Assembly (NCBI RefSeq): GCF_022049065.2
Contig: NZ_CP095743.1
Span: forward strand, 139,001 to 203,000
Origin: Niallia sp. Man26
GTDB lineage: Bacteria; Bacillota; Bacilli; Bacillales; Cytobacillaceae
Reading direction: 5' to 3'
DNA length: 64,000 nt
Both the position numbers and the translations under genes were made by a program. Below the pieces are notes generated by a model. The model saw only the letters and a program-made list of their open reading frames with translations. It was not told the DNA's origin and made no database searches. Numbering within the stretch: position 1 is the stretch's first letter; each line of letters begins with the position of its first letter. This document shows, piece after piece, positions 44,642-54,393 of this stretch.

Positions 44642-45444
44642 TGGAAACAATACATGATTTTCGGGCGGAAAAGTTAATAGCAGGCTATGAAAATAAAATG
44701 ATTTTAAACGAGATAGAGCTGAAGATTCCGAGCAACAAAATCAGCGTTATAATCGGAGCTAACGGCTGCGGAAAATCGACTCTTCTAAAAACTCTTGCCA
44801 AGTTGATAAAACCTTCATCTGGTCAAATTACGCTTGATGGGAAAGCAATCAGCAAAATTCCACCAAAGCAATTAGCGAGAGTTTTAGGTATCTTACCGCA
44901 ATCTCCTGTAGTCCCAGAAGGTATTACAGTAGCAGATTTAATCGGTTGTGGACGGTTTCCGCACCAATCCTTGCTAAGCGGCTGGTCGAAGAAGGACTAT
45001 GAAGCAGTTGCAGAAGCAATGGAAATTATGAATATAACAGAATTTGCAAATCATGATATTGATGAACTTTCAGGCGGTCAAAGGCAGCGAGTTTGGATTG
45101 CGATGGCGCTGGCACAGCAAACGGATATATTATTTCTTGATGAGCCGACCACTTTTTTAGATATTACGTATCAAGTAGAAATCTTAGATTTGTTAACAGA
45201 CCTTAATCGTAAGTACGGGACGACAATTGTAATGGTTCTTCATGATATAAACCTGTCAGCTCGTTATGCAGATTATATTTTTGCCCTTGAAAAAGGAAAG
45301 CTGGTAGGAGAAGGCAAGCCTTCCGAGATAATTACTAGTACATTAGTGAAAGATATATTTGGACTCAATTGTACAGTAATTAGTGATCCAGTTTCCGCTA
45401 CTCCTTTAGTTGTGCCTAAAGGCAGATACCATGTTAAGGAATAA
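44641..45444 (+). CDS. iron-siderophore ABC transporter ATPase
   Basis: 267 residues: Walker A GANGCGKSTLL near residue 40, Q-loop LPQSPVVPEG, signature LSGGQRQRVW, Walker B ILFLDEPTTF, H-loop VLHDINLSARYADY. It is a FecE/FhuC-type ATPase and completes the importer. B. subtilis often uses one shared ATPase (YusV) for such permeases; here the operon has its own. Confidence 0.95.
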   Translation: METIHDFRAEKLIAGYENKMILNEIELKIPSNKISVIIGANGCGKSTLLKTLAKLIKPSSGQITLDGKAISKIPPKQLARVLGILPQSPVVPEGITVADLIGCGRFPHQSLLSGWSKKDYEAVAEAMEIMNITEFANHDIDELSGGQRQRVWIAMALAQQTDILFLDEPTTFLDITYQVEILDLLTDLNRKYGTTIVMVLHDINLSARYADYIFALEKGKLVGEGKPSEIITSTLVKDIFGLNCTVISDPVSATPLVVPKGRYHVKE

Positions 45445-45456
45445 TAATTTTAAAAA

Positions 45457-45492
45457 GCCCTCAAGTTTATAATAAAACTTGAGGTTTTTTTT
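45457..45492 (+). terminator. terminator of the siderophore importer operon
   Basis: CCTCAAGTTT-ATAATA-AAACTTGAGG followed by eight Ts. Confidence 0.9.
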
Positions 45493-45615
45493 CAGCAGTT
45501 AATGCTCTTAGGGCTTGCTGCTTATTTTAATCGTAAAGAAATATTTTAAGAGGATATTCGCATTGCGTAGCGAAAATGTTGATAGGAAAACATCTTTAAA
45601 AGAGGAGGAATAGGA

Positions 45616-46299
45616 ATGTCTTTAAACAAATACGGTGTGCTAAAGGGGAAGGTTATAAACACGATGTTGGGAAGCGGTGATTCTCCTCATTATCAGATTC
45701 ATATAAAGGATGATGAAGGTGTTGATTACCGGATTGCTGTTAATATTAAGTCACAAGCGTATCCTTCAGAAGTACTTTTTTATGTGGGAGAGGACTTTAA
45801 TTCTGACGATATCTCCAAGCTGCCTGCGCTTAAGTCTGGTTTTACACTTATAAAAAATAATGAACCTGATCTTGCGCTTGATTATGTTAGAGGCAATCTA
45901 TTTGATCCTAAAAAAATGGTTCCCCTTCCAGCAGATCTTGATGGGGAAGATAATGACCTCAATGAGAAGATGCAGCGTTATGTGAAAGAGGCGCTGGAGA
46001 AGGAGGCTGTCATTTATGCTTTTGGGGAAAGATGGGGCCCAGAGGAGAATAAAGCAGATCAGTACTTTAAATTTAAGCCGGGAAACGGCATTCATGATAT
46101 TCATATGAATCAAGGTAATGTTGGAAGATGGAAAAAGGATAATGGAGCATGGCAGGACGGTGGCATCCTTATCCATTTTGAAAAAGAAAATCGTTGGGCA
46201 GCTATCTTCCTTGCCTTTCAATCACAGTCATGGTGTACAGATGATAACGGACATGCGCTTAAGCCTGTGGAGGAATGCAGTTATTTATCGGTAAAATAG
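45616..46299 (+). CDS. yukJ: YukJ family protein (DUF2278)
   Basis: 227 residues starting MSLNKYGVLKGKVINTMLGS, with the family segments HYQIHIKDDEGVDYRIAVNI, GNGIHDIHMNQGN and the C-terminal FLAFQSQSWCTDD. No signal peptide. Function is unknown. AGAGGAGGAAT at 45600-45610 is the ribosome binding site. The next gene follows 12 nt later in the same direction. Confidence 0.85.
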   Translation: MSLNKYGVLKGKVINTMLGSGDSPHYQIHIKDDEGVDYRIAVNIKSQAYPSEVLFYVGEDFNSDDISKLPALKSGFTLIKNNEPDLALDYVRGNLFDPKKMVPLPADLDGEDNDLNEKMQRYVKEALEKEAVIYAFGERWGPEENKADQYFKFKPGNGIHDIHMNQGNVGRWKKDNGAWQDGGILIHFEKENRWAAIFLAFQSQSWCTDDNGHALKPVEECSYLSVK

Positions 46300-46311
46300 G
46301 GGGCGGCACAA

Positions 46312-47193
46312 ATCAGAACAGAACAGGAAATGCTTGAGCTTATCCTTGGATATGCTAAAAGGGATGATAGAATTAGAGCAGTGTATATGAACGGCTCCAG
46401 AACAAATCCAAATGTGAAAAAGGATATCCTGCAGGATTATGATTTCGTTTATGTTGTCACAGAAACAGGCTCCTTTCTTTCGGATGAGTGCTGGATACAG
46501 GTGTTTGGCAATCTTATTATGCTTCAGGAGCCTGATAAAATGGATTTGGCTGCTGGACGTAAGGCTGACGTCAGCCAATCATACGGATATTTAATGTTGT
46601 TTACCGACGGCAATCGGATTGATCTTCATCTTGAAACAAAAGAGTCGATGCAAAAACATTACGGGTCTGATTCTCTCACTGTGCCCTTATTGGATAAGGA
46701 CGGCATCCTTCCGAAAATTAATTCTGCTTCTGACAGGAGCTATCATGTAAAGGCACCGTCAGATATTCAATATCAGCATGTATGCAATGAATTTTGGTGG
46801 TGCCAACAGAATGTTGCAAAGGGAATATGGCGGAAGGAGCTGCCATATGCAAAAAACATGGCAGAAACAATTGTGAGACCAATGCTTGATGAAATGATTT
46901 CCTGGTGGATTGGTATTCACCATGATTTCAGAGTGTCGACAGGAAAGATGGGGAAATATTTTGGAGAATATTTGCCAGAGGAATATTGGCGTATGTATAA
47001 ACAAACTTATACAGACAGTAATGATGAGAGCTTGTGGCAAGCCTTGTTTATGATGAGTGATTTATTCAGGCATCTTGGAGCAGCTGTGGCCACACACTTA
47101 CATTATCGTTATCCTCTTGAAGAAGATCAAGCGATGACAAAATACTTGGAGCGCATCAGAAGCATGGCAGCAGATGCTAAGCATATATTTTAG
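46312..47193 (+). CDS. AadK-like aminoglycoside 6-adenylyltransferase, apparent ATC start
   Basis: 293 residues if initiated at ATC 46312, or 287 from the ATG at 46330. The six extra residues (IRTEQE, then MLELIL) match the MRSEQEMM-type N-terminus that I recall for AadK. AGGGGGCGG stands at the right distance before the ATC and nothing fitting precedes 46330. The nucleotidyltransferase motifs are AVYMNGSRTNPN and the metal-binding DYDFVYVV near residue 42, with GNRIDLHLE further on. It would transfer AMP to the 6-OH of streptomycin-type drugs; chromosomal copies often confer only weak resistance. It follows yukJ by 12 nt. Confidence 0.82.
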   Translation: MRTEQEMLELILGYAKRDDRIRAVYMNGSRTNPNVKKDILQDYDFVYVVTETGSFLSDECWIQVFGNLIMLQEPDKMDLAAGRKADVSQSYGYLMLFTDGNRIDLHLETKESMQKHYGSDSLTVPLLDKDGILPKINSASDRSYHVKAPSDIQYQHVCNEFWWCQQNVAKGIWRKELPYAKNMAETIVRPMLDEMISWWIGIHHDFRVSTGKMGKYFGEYLPEEYWRMYKQTYTDSNDESLWQALFMMSDLFRHLGAAVATHLHYRYPLEEDQAMTKYLERIRSMAADAKHIF

Positions 47194-47302
47194 CTGTTGA
47201 TTGGACTTCCTTTTTGATTTCCATTTCTATATAGTTAAGTATAAAAAGAGGTGCGCACAGGTATAAAAGGGCTAGCTTCTGTGTTGTAGGGGGAATACTA
47301 TC

Positions 47303-48001
47303 ATGAGAAAATACAGGACATTGCTGTTTGATATTGATGACACATTATTGGATTTTGCAGCGGCAGAGCAAGAATCATTGCGCATGTTGCTGGAAAGCCA
47401 AGGTATTCAATATAGTACAGATAACCATAACAAATATTCACAAATTAACCGCCGCTTATGGGCAGCCTTTGAGGACGGCAAGATTTCGCGAGAGGAATTA
47501 TTCAGTACACGATTCAGCCTGCTGTTTAAAGAGCTGGGGAAAGTGGTGGATGGCATGCAGCTGGAAGAGCATTACCGCAGAGGTCTTAGTGAGGGACATC
47601 AGCTTATTGCTGGTGCACTGGAGCTTATTCAGGAGCTGCAGAATGAATTTGACTTGTATATTGTTACAAACGGTATTTCCAAAACACAGGATAGACGTTT
47701 AAAGCTGTCAGGCTTGTTCTCATCCTTTAAAGCTGTATTTGTATCTGAGGATACAGGATATCAGAAGCCGATGAAGGAGTTTTTTGATTTCGTATTTGAG
47801 CGCATACAAAATTTGACATTAAATGAAACGTTGATTATCGGTGATTCTTTAAGTGCAGATATTAAGGGCGGCATTTTAGCTGGTATTGATACATGTTGGG
47901 TTAATCCGAAGGGGATTGCAAATACTACGGAGTGGAAGCCTACTTATGAGATTAAGAGTCTTTCTGAGCTGTATAACATACTTGAGGTTAACAGAAAATA
48001 A
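47303..48001 (+). CDS. yfnB: HAD-superfamily hydrolase, YjjG/YfnB type
   Basis: 232 residues. HAD motif I is LLFDIDDTLLDF, motif II YIVTNGISKTQ, motif III a Lys in GYQKPMKEFF, and motif IV IGDSLSADIKGG. This family acts as noncanonical nucleotide 5'-monophosphatases. AGGGGGAATA precedes the ATG. A terminator at 48020-48051 ends the unit. Confidence 0.88.
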   Translation: MRKYRTLLFDIDDTLLDFAAAEQESLRMLLESQGIQYSTDNHNKYSQINRRLWAAFEDGKISREELFSTRFSLLFKELGKVVDGMQLEEHYRRGLSEGHQLIAGALELIQELQNEFDLYIVTNGISKTQDRRLKLSGLFSSFKAVFVSEDTGYQKPMKEFFDFVFERIQNLTLNETLIIGDSLSADIKGGILAGIDTCWVNPKGIANTTEWKPTYEIKSLSELYNILEVNRK

Positions 48002-48019
48002 AATCAGTACAAAATTTGG

Positions 48020-48051
48020 GAAGTCATCTAAAGTGCAGATGACTTCTTTTC
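48020..48051 (+). terminator. terminator after yfnB
   Basis: GAAGTCATCT-AAAGTGC-AGATGACTTC followed by TTTTCT. Confidence 0.85.
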
Positions 48052-48129
48052 TATAATCAAACTATTTGAAGTTATGATAAGGAGAATGAGACAATCTATA
48101 TAAGGTATAAAAAAGGAGGAGCTAAAATA

Positions 48130-48777
48130 GTGAAAGTGTTAGTTGTAGGAGCAAATGGAAAAATAGGCAAACAGCTTGTAGACTTGTTGCAGAATGAGAA
48201 CAAACATGCCGTGCGGGCTATGGTCCGTTCTGAGGAGCAAAGTGAGGCATATGCCAACAAAGGCATTGAAACAGTTTTAGCTAATCTTGAGGGAAGCGTG
48301 GATGAGCTGGCCGAAGCTATGAAAGGCTGTGATGCCATCGTGTTTACAGCTGGTTCAGGTGGAAGCACTGGGGCGGATAAAACATTGTTAATCGATTTAG
48401 ATGGTGCAGTGAAAACTGTGGAAGCAGCCGAAAAGGTGGGAATTGACCGCTTTATCATGGTTAGTGCCTTACAGGCTCATAAGAGAGAAAATTGGAATGA
48501 GCATATTTTACCTTATTACGTTGCAAAGCATTATGCAGACCGCATGCTGCTCGCCAGCAATCTCAATTACACAATCATTCGGCCTGGAGGACTTACGGAT
48601 GAGACTGCAACAGGAAGGATACAGCTTGGGGAAAATTTAACTAGAGGCTTTATTCCAAGGGGAGATGTCGCAAAAGTTATCGCCGCGTCTCTTGATGATT
48701 CAAGAACATATAAGCGTTCCTTTGATTTAGTTTCAGGTGAAGAGCAATTGCCGGAAGCCTTTAATCAACTAGCATGA
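48130..48777 (+). CDS. yhfK: NAD(P)-binding SDR-like protein YhfK
   Basis: 215 residues, atypical short-chain dehydrogenase fold: the dinucleotide motif VGANGKIGKQL at the N-terminus, AIVFTAGSGGSTGADKT, FIMVSALQAHKRENW and the YYVAKHYADRML active-site region. The start is GTG at 48130 behind AGGAGGAGC. The substrate is unknown. It converges with cysI and shares a bidirectional terminator. Confidence 0.88.
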   Translation: MKVLVVGANGKIGKQLVDLLQNENKHAVRAMVRSEEQSEAYANKGIETVLANLEGSVDELAEAMKGCDAIVFTAGSGGSTGADKTLLIDLDGAVKTVEAAEKVGIDRFIMVSALQAHKRENWNEHILPYYVAKHYADRMLLASNLNYTIIRPGGLTDETATGRIQLGENLTRGFIPRGDVAKVIAASLDDSRTYKRSFDLVSGEEQLPEAFNQLA

Positions 48778-48780
48778 AAA

Positions 48781-48814
48781 AAACCGAGATAGGAACAACC
48801 TATCTCGGTTTTTG
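48781..48814. terminator. bidirectional terminator between yhfK and cysI
   Basis: AAACCGAGATAGG-AACAA-CCTATCTCGGTTT with A-run upstream and T-run downstream, so it works on both strands. Confidence 0.92.
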
Positions 48815-48815
48815 C

Positions 48816-50540
48816 TTATACTGCATGGAAGTTTGTTCCGTCTGTCACTGCTTTAACAACACCAGCACGAATGACGAAGTCACCAAAGTGTTCGCCTTCT
48901 AATCTTTCTTTTGCGTAGCGCGGCAGAAGAACACCAAGCTCGCTTAAAATATCTTCTTCTCCGACATTTTCACGATAAAGCTTGCTCAATCTGCTTCCGT
49001 TAAAGGCTGCGCCAAGATACATGTTATATTTGCCAGGACCTCTTCCGATAAATGCGATTTCAGCGATTGTGTGTCGAGCACATCCATTAGGGCAGCCTGT
49101 CATGCGAATAGTAATTTCTTTATCATGTAAGCCATTCGCATCGACGATTTCTTCAATCTTATCGATTAGGCGCGGCAAGTAGCGCTCAGCCTCTGCCATT
49201 GCAAGACCGCATGTCGGCAAAGAAACACAAGCAAGAGAGTTTCTGCGCAATGCAGAGAAATGCTTGCCATCTAATAGACCATACTGTTCGATTAGTTCTG
49301 TAATTTTTTTCTTATTTTTCGTTGATATATTAGCAATGATTAAGTTTTGGTTAGCTGTAAGACGGAAATCACCTGTATGGATTTTCGCAATTTCACGCAA
49401 GCCTGTCATCAGCTTGTAGTCATCAAAGTCTTTAATACGTCCGCCTTCTACAAACAGGGTGAAATGCCATTTCCCTTTAACACCTTTTTCCCAGCCATAT
49501 CTGTCGCCATTATGATCAAAATGGAATTCCCTTGTTTCCTGTAAATCCCAGCCGAGGCGATACTCTAATTCTGCTTTAACATTTTCTAAGCCGAGGCGAT
49601 CGACAGTATATTTAAAACGGGCATTTTTACGCACAGAGCGGTTTCCGTAGTCACGCTGGATGGTAATTACTTTTTCTGCAACTTCTAAAACTTGCTCAGG
49701 CTCACAGAAGCCAATAACCTTCCCGAGCTGTGGATACGTTTCTGTATCTCCATGTGTCATACCCATGCCGCCGCCGATGGAAATATTGAAACCAACCAAT
49801 TTCCCTTCTTCAACAATCGCGATAAAGCCAAGATCTTGTGAGTATACATCCACATCATTAGAAGGAGGGACAGCTACCCCGATTTTAAACTTTCTTGGCA
49901 AGTAAACAGGACCGTACATTGGCTCTATTTCTTCATCCACTGTTGGAGAAGAAGCGACTTTTTCTTCATCAAGCCAGATTTCATGATAGGCACGAGTCCG
50001 AGGAAGAAGGTAATCGCTCAATCTCTGTGACCAGTTGAATACCTCTTCGTGAACTTCCGACTGATAGGGATTTGGATTACACATAACGTTACGGTTAACG
50101 TCACCGCAAGCTGCTATTGTATCAAGCATCGATTGGTGAATTTCCTGGATAGTGCTCTTCATATTCCACTTCAGAATACCATGCATTTGAAATGCCTGAC
50201 GCGTTGTAAGCTTCAATGTTTGGTTACCATAACGCTGGGCAAGGTCATCCATTTTCAGCCATTGCTCAGGTGTTGCGACACCTCCAGGAGTTCGAACGCG
50301 AAGCATGAATTGATAAGCAGGCTCTAATTTTTGCTTTTGACGTTCATTCCGAAGGTCGCGATCATCCTGCAGATAACTTCCATGGAATTTCATTAGCACG
50401 TTATCATCATGTGGAATCCCTGATGTCAGAGGTTCCTGCATCGTGTCTGCTAAGCTTCCGCGCAAATAGTTACTGTCTATTTTTAGTTGCTCATTTGGAG
50501 AGGGTGGTCCTTCTGGTGCTGTTAATACTGGTCTAGCCAT
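48816..50540 (-). CDS. cysI: sulfite reductase [NADPH] hemoprotein beta subunit
   Basis: 574 residues. It reduces sulfite to sulfide with siroheme and a 4Fe-4S cluster. The cluster and siroheme ligands are CVSLPTC (C-x5-C) and CPNGC (C-x3-C) near residues 438 and 483. The ATG at 50540 follows AAAGGAG; the frame open to 50558 lacks a better site. It lies 22 nt after cysJ in a two-gene operon. Siroheme would come from SumT-SirB-SirC at 59-61 kb. Confidence 0.97.
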   Translation of the reverse strand: MARPVLTAPEGPPSPNEQLKIDSNYLRGSLADTMQEPLTSGIPHDDNVLMKFHGSYLQDDRDLRNERQKQKLEPAYQFMLRVRTPGGVATPEQWLKMDDLAQRYGNQTLKLTTRQAFQMHGILKWNMKSTIQEIHQSMLDTIAACGDVNRNVMCNPNPYQSEVHEEVFNWSQRLSDYLLPRTRAYHEIWLDEEKVASSPTVDEEIEPMYGPVYLPRKFKIGVAVPPSNDVDVYSQDLGFIAIVEEGKLVGFNISIGGGMGMTHGDTETYPQLGKVIGFCEPEQVLEVAEKVITIQRDYGNRSVRKNARFKYTVDRLGLENVKAELEYRLGWDLQETREFHFDHNGDRYGWEKGVKGKWHFTLFVEGGRIKDFDDYKLMTGLREIAKIHTGDFRLTANQNLIIANISTKNKKKITELIEQYGLLDGKHFSALRRNSLACVSLPTCGLAMAEAERYLPRLIDKIEEIVDANGLHDKEITIRMTGCPNGCARHTIAEIAFIGRGPGKYNMYLGAAFNGSRLSKLYRENVGEEDILSELGVLLPRYAKERLEGEHFGDFVIRAGVVKAVTDGTNFHAV

Positions 50541-50562
50541 TAGAAAAACTCCTTTCAATTAC

Positions 50563-52380
50563 TTAATAGACATCACGCTGGTAGCGTTTGTCCTGCTGCA
50601 TTGCTGCAAGATATTTTTCGGCATCTTCACGGTTTAGATTGCCTTCTTTTTCAATGATGCTGATTAATGTTTCGTGTACATCATGGGCCATATGCTTTTC
50701 ATCGCCGCAAACATAAACAGCGGCACCTTCCTGCAGCCATTCGAATAATTCTTTGCTGTGCTCAAGCATACGATGCTGTACATAAACTTTCTCGGCAGTG
50801 TCGCGGGAGAATGCGACGTTCATTTTTGTTAATACCCCGCTTTTGAGGTAATTTTGCCATTCTGTTTGATAAAGGAAGTCTGTTACAAAATGCTGATCAC
50901 CAAAGAACAGCCATGATTTACCTTCAGCACCGATTTCTTCACGTTCTTGGATAAAGGAACGGAATGGTGCAATACCTGTGCCTGGCCCAATCATAATGAC
51001 AGGGGTATCAGGATTTTCAGGCAGCTTAAAGTTTTCATTCTGCTGGATAAATACTGGAATTTTATCACCTGGATTAAGACGCTCCGCACATAGTATCGAG
51101 CAAACACCTTTGCGTTCACGGTCATGGGCATTATAGCGGACTGCTCCAATTGTCAAATGAACTTCCTCAGGATTTGCTGTATAGCTGCTTGCAATAGAGT
51201 AAAGGCGCGCAGGCAATTTACGTAATTGCGAGATAAAGTTTTGAGCTGTAAAATTCCAAGGACCAAATTCACTTACTAAATCAAGCAAGTCCCTTCCGTC
51301 TATATAGGCTTTCAATTGTTCTTGATTCTTGAGAAGATTTTGAAGCGCTTCGTTTGTCGAATACGCTGCTAACTTTTCTAATAAAGGTTTTGTTAAAACG
51401 GTTATTTCAAATTCGGAAAGAAGTGCTTCCTTAATGGAACGAATCTCACCTTTTTTATTAATAGAGACTGTTTCTTCTGGATTAAAGGACAGTTTATTAA
51501 GCAGCAGTTCAACAAGCTCTGGGTCATTCTTCGGATAAATTCCAAGGCTGTCTCCAGGTTTATATGTCAATCCAGATTCCTCAAGAGATAGCTCAATATG
51601 AAGCGTCTCTTTATTGGAGCCTCGGCCGTTTAAGTTTTGGATGTCCAGTACTTCAGCGAGGAAAGGGTTTGATCTAGAATATTCTGTTTCTGCCGTTGTT
51701 GCTGTATTTGGAGTTGCTGTGCTTTGAGCAGCTGCTGCGCTTGTATTACCAAGCTCTGCAAGCACACCTTCGAGCCATTCATTTGCCGGCTCTTCAAAAT
51801 CTAAGTCACAGTCAACGCGTGGAAATAGGCGCTTACCGCCAATTTCTTCTAAGCGTTCATCAAATTCTTTACCAGTCTGGCAGAAGAATTCATAGGAGCT
51901 GTCACCAAGTGCCAATACAGAGAAGCTCAAATCATCCAATTTAGGCGCTCTTTTACCATGAAGAAACTCATGGAATGTTAAGGCAGTATCAGGTGGATCT
52001 CCTTCCCCATGTGTGCTGACAATAATAAGCAAGTTTTTAACTTTCTTAATATTATTTGGCTTAAAGTCGCTCATTGATAATGTTGTAACATGGAAGCCTT
52101 TATCTGTCAGAGTTTTTGCACTCTTTTTGGCAAGGTTTTGTGCATTTCCTGTTTGAGATCCAAATAGGATTGTGACATCTTTAGAGACTGGTTCGGCAGG
52201 TGCAGGAGCAGAAGACGGGACTTCTGCTGCCAGTCCAGCGGGACTTACCGTTGTTGCTGCTGTTGCAGAAAGATAGCCGTTAAGCCATACCTTTTGTGTT
52301 TCTGATAAAGTCGGCAAAAGCCGGTTTAAAAGCTCTGTCTGTTCCTGGTTAAAAGGACTGTTCGTTACTAGTAATTGCAA
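50563..52380 (-). CDS. cysJ: sulfite reductase [NADPH] flavoprotein alpha subunit
   Basis: 605 residues. Flavodoxin domain (about 65-215, GSQTGNAQNLAKKSA and STHGEGDPPD), an Ala/Thr-rich linker, an FAD-binding domain (LPARLYSIASSY) and an NADPH domain (MIGPGTGIAPFRSFIQE, ending KRYQRDVY). It passes electrons from NADPH through FAD and FMN to CysI. The start is TTG at 52380 behind GTGAGGTGA. It is divergent from the cysL-like regulator gene. Confidence 0.96.
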   Translation of the reverse strand: MQLLVTNSPFNQEQTELLNRLLPTLSETQKVWLNGYLSATAATTVSPAGLAAEVPSSAPAPAEPVSKDVTILFGSQTGNAQNLAKKSAKTLTDKGFHVTTLSMSDFKPNNIKKVKNLLIIVSTHGEGDPPDTALTFHEFLHGKRAPKLDDLSFSVLALGDSSYEFFCQTGKEFDERLEEIGGKRLFPRVDCDLDFEEPANEWLEGVLAELGNTSAAAAQSTATPNTATTAETEYSRSNPFLAEVLDIQNLNGRGSNKETLHIELSLEESGLTYKPGDSLGIYPKNDPELVELLLNKLSFNPEETVSINKKGEIRSIKEALLSEFEITVLTKPLLEKLAAYSTNEALQNLLKNQEQLKAYIDGRDLLDLVSEFGPWNFTAQNFISQLRKLPARLYSIASSYTANPEEVHLTIGAVRYNAHDRERKGVCSILCAERLNPGDKIPVFIQQNENFKLPENPDTPVIMIGPGTGIAPFRSFIQEREEIGAEGKSWLFFGDQHFVTDFLYQTEWQNYLKSGVLTKMNVAFSRDTAEKVYVQHRMLEHSKELFEWLQEGAAVYVCGDEKHMAHDVHETLISIIEKEGNLNREDAEKYLAAMQQDKRYQRDVY

Positions 52381-52530
52381 AAGTATTCACCTCACATAAA
52401 AATCCGTTGCTTTTTCAAATGTCAAAGTTCATTAATTAACAAAACGTTTTTAAGAAGTTGATTCTAACTAATTAATCCAATAAGACAAATCGGATTTTAG
52501 ACAGATTCTTTTTTCAAATTGTTTCATGCA

Positions 52531-52558
52531 TATATAATTGTACTTTACTGGAAGTCAA
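52531..52558 (-). promoter_or_regulatory. candidate promoter of cysJI
   Basis: On the minus strand TTGACT (52558-52553), 16-nt spacer, TATATA (52536-52531). An inverted repeat CCAATAAG (52477-52484) / CTTATTGG (52581-52588) brackets the region and could be part of the regulator site. Confidence 0.5.
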
Positions 52559-52671
52559 AGAATTAGTAAAATACATTTAACTTATTGGAGCTATTAATAA
52601 TCTTAATAATTAAACAAATAGCTGTTTGGAATTTACATGTAAGATTCAAAAAGTCGAAAGGAGTGTTTTTG

Positions 52672-53580
52672 TTGCAGTATGATGCGTTAAAAACATTTGT
52701 CACCCTTGTAGAAGTGAAAAATTTCACTAAAACAGCTGAAATTCTGCTGATGTCTCAGCCAAGTGTAAGCCTCCATATTAAAAACTTAGAAAAGGAATTT
52801 CAAACGAAGCTGTTTGAACGTTCTCCAAAATATTTAAAAGTAACTCCTACAGGGGAAATTCTCTATGATTGTGCAGTACAAATGATTACTATATATGAAC
52901 AGACAAGGCAAAATATATTAGACCACCATCATTCCATCAAAGGAGATTTAAAAATAGGCGCAAGCTTCACGATAGGAGAATATATACTGCCCCCATTATT
53001 GCTGGAACTTCAGAAAACCCATCCCGATTTGGCACTCCAAGTAACAATTGGTAACACAGAAGAGGTAGTCGAGTCAGTCAGACGTTATCAAGTGGATATC
53101 GGTTTAATTGAAGGACAAACTAATGATAAGGAAATTTCTGTCCATCCATTTATGGAAGACGAACTGTTTGTTGTTGCATCTGCTAAACACCCGCTTGCTA
53201 GTAAGGAAATGGTTCCTATAAAGGAATTGCAAAACCAAGCGTGGATTACCCGGGAAATCGGATCAGGGACGAGGGAATACTTGGATCATGTCATCCGTTC
53301 AAACGGATTGAAGATGAACACACTTCTGACAATCAGCAGCAACCAGGCGATTAAAGAAACGGTCATAAGCGGCCTAGGGTTAACCCTTTTGTCTAAATGT
53401 GTAATAGAAAGGGACCTGCAGGCAGGAAATCTTTCGACCATCTCCCTTGATAAAGAAGTATTTAAAAGGACACTCTCCTATGTATACTCGCCTGTTATGA
53501 AGGAAAAGCAGAATGTAAAAACATTTATTCAGGCATTAAACAGCAAGTATCCATACCAGGAAGAGGAACATAGAAATTAA
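52672..53580 (+). CDS. cysL: LysR-family regulator, CysL-like
   Basis: 302 residues from the TTG at 52672, which has AAAGGAG 8 nt upstream and gives the usual LysR N-terminus (MQYDALKTFVTLVEVKNFTK). The helix-turn-helix is AEILLMSQPSVSLHIKNLEK near residues 20-40; the effector domain runs from about 90 to 295. Divergent placement opposite cysJI matches CysL, the activator of cysJI in B. subtilis; that assignment rests on context. Confidence 0.85.
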   Translation: MQYDALKTFVTLVEVKNFTKTAEILLMSQPSVSLHIKNLEKEFQTKLFERSPKYLKVTPTGEILYDCAVQMITIYEQTRQNILDHHHSIKGDLKIGASFTIGEYILPPLLLELQKTHPDLALQVTIGNTEEVVESVRRYQVDIGLIEGQTNDKEISVHPFMEDELFVVASAKHPLASKEMVPIKELQNQAWITREIGSGTREYLDHVIRSNGLKMNTLLTISSNQAIKETVISGLGLTLLSKCVIERDLQAGNLSTISLDKEVFKRTLSYVYSPVMKEKQNVKTFIQALNSKYPYQEEEHRN

Positions 53581-53649
53581 GATAAACATGCATAAAGAAA
53601 TAATAAACCGCAACTACCTAGAAAGGAAGCTTTTATAGTCGTTCGCCTA

Positions 53650-53677
53650 TTGCCTCTTTTGGATTTTGTAGTATGAT
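53650..53677 (+). promoter_or_regulatory. candidate promoter of the ECF S-component gene
   Basis: TTGCCT, 16-nt spacer, TATGAT. No riboswitch motif was recognised in the short leader. Confidence 0.4.
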
Positions 53678-53714
53678 AACGAAGGAGATTTTTTTCGTTA
53701 AAAGGAGTATTGTT

Positions 53715-54302
53715 ATGAAAAAAAACAATAAGACATTTCGGATTGTCCTATTAGGGATGCTTTCTGCTATCATCATTATTCAAACGACAATCCCGTTTTT
53801 AGGATATATCCCGATTGGACCGCTTAGCTTGACGATTATTCAAGTAACAGTCATTATTGCAGCGATTGTTCTTGGCCCGAGGGAAGGAGCAATAGTCGGC
53901 GGTATATGGGGAATCATTACCTTTATCAGGGCATTTGTTGCACCGACAAGTCCAATTGCCCCGATTGTATTTACGAATCCCCTTGTCTCTGTTCTGCCCC
54001 GAATATTAATAGGTGTTGTAGCAGCATATGTATTTCATAAGCTGCTCAAAGACAAGCTTAATGAAACAGTTAGAATGAGTGTAGCTGGTGTGCTTGGATC
54101 TTTAACAAATACTGTTTTAGTGCTGGGATTGATTTATTTATTTTACCAGGAACCGTATGCGAATTTTCTAGAAATGAATATGGATCAGCTTTTGCCTGCG
54201 CTATTGACCATAATAGCTACTAATGGGGTTACCGAAGCAATTCTTTCAGGTATATTAGCCCCGATTATTTCAAAACCATTATTAAGAATTAGAAAAAAAT
54301 AG
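53715..54302 (+). CDS. ECF transporter S-component (substrate-specific membrane subunit)
   Basis: 195 residues from the ATG at 53715 behind AAAGGAG; the frame from 53673 has no such site. Six hydrophobic segments are visible. SIIIIQTTIPFLGYIPIGPL and VAPTSPIAPIVFTNPLVSVL are features of the ECF_trnsprt family. It has no ATPase or T gene next to it, so it probably uses the EcfA1-EcfA2-EcfT module at 11.9-14.4 kb. The vitamin is not determined; a pantothenate-type S-component is one guess. Confidence 0.8.
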   Translation: MKKNNKTFRIVLLGMLSAIIIIQTTIPFLGYIPIGPLSLTIIQVTVIIAAIVLGPREGAIVGGIWGIITFIRAFVAPTSPIAPIVFTNPLVSVLPRILIGVVAAYVFHKLLKDKLNETVRMSVAGVLGSLTNTVLVLGLIYLFYQEPYANFLEMNMDQLLPALLTIIATNGVTEAILSGILAPIISKPLLRIRKK

Positions 54303-54393
54303 CAGCTTAGGCTGCTTTTTTTTACGCCGTTTGCTGACATAATAATCTTTTAAAACGGCACAATATAAGAGATTAATTTTGGAGGTGAGTTTT

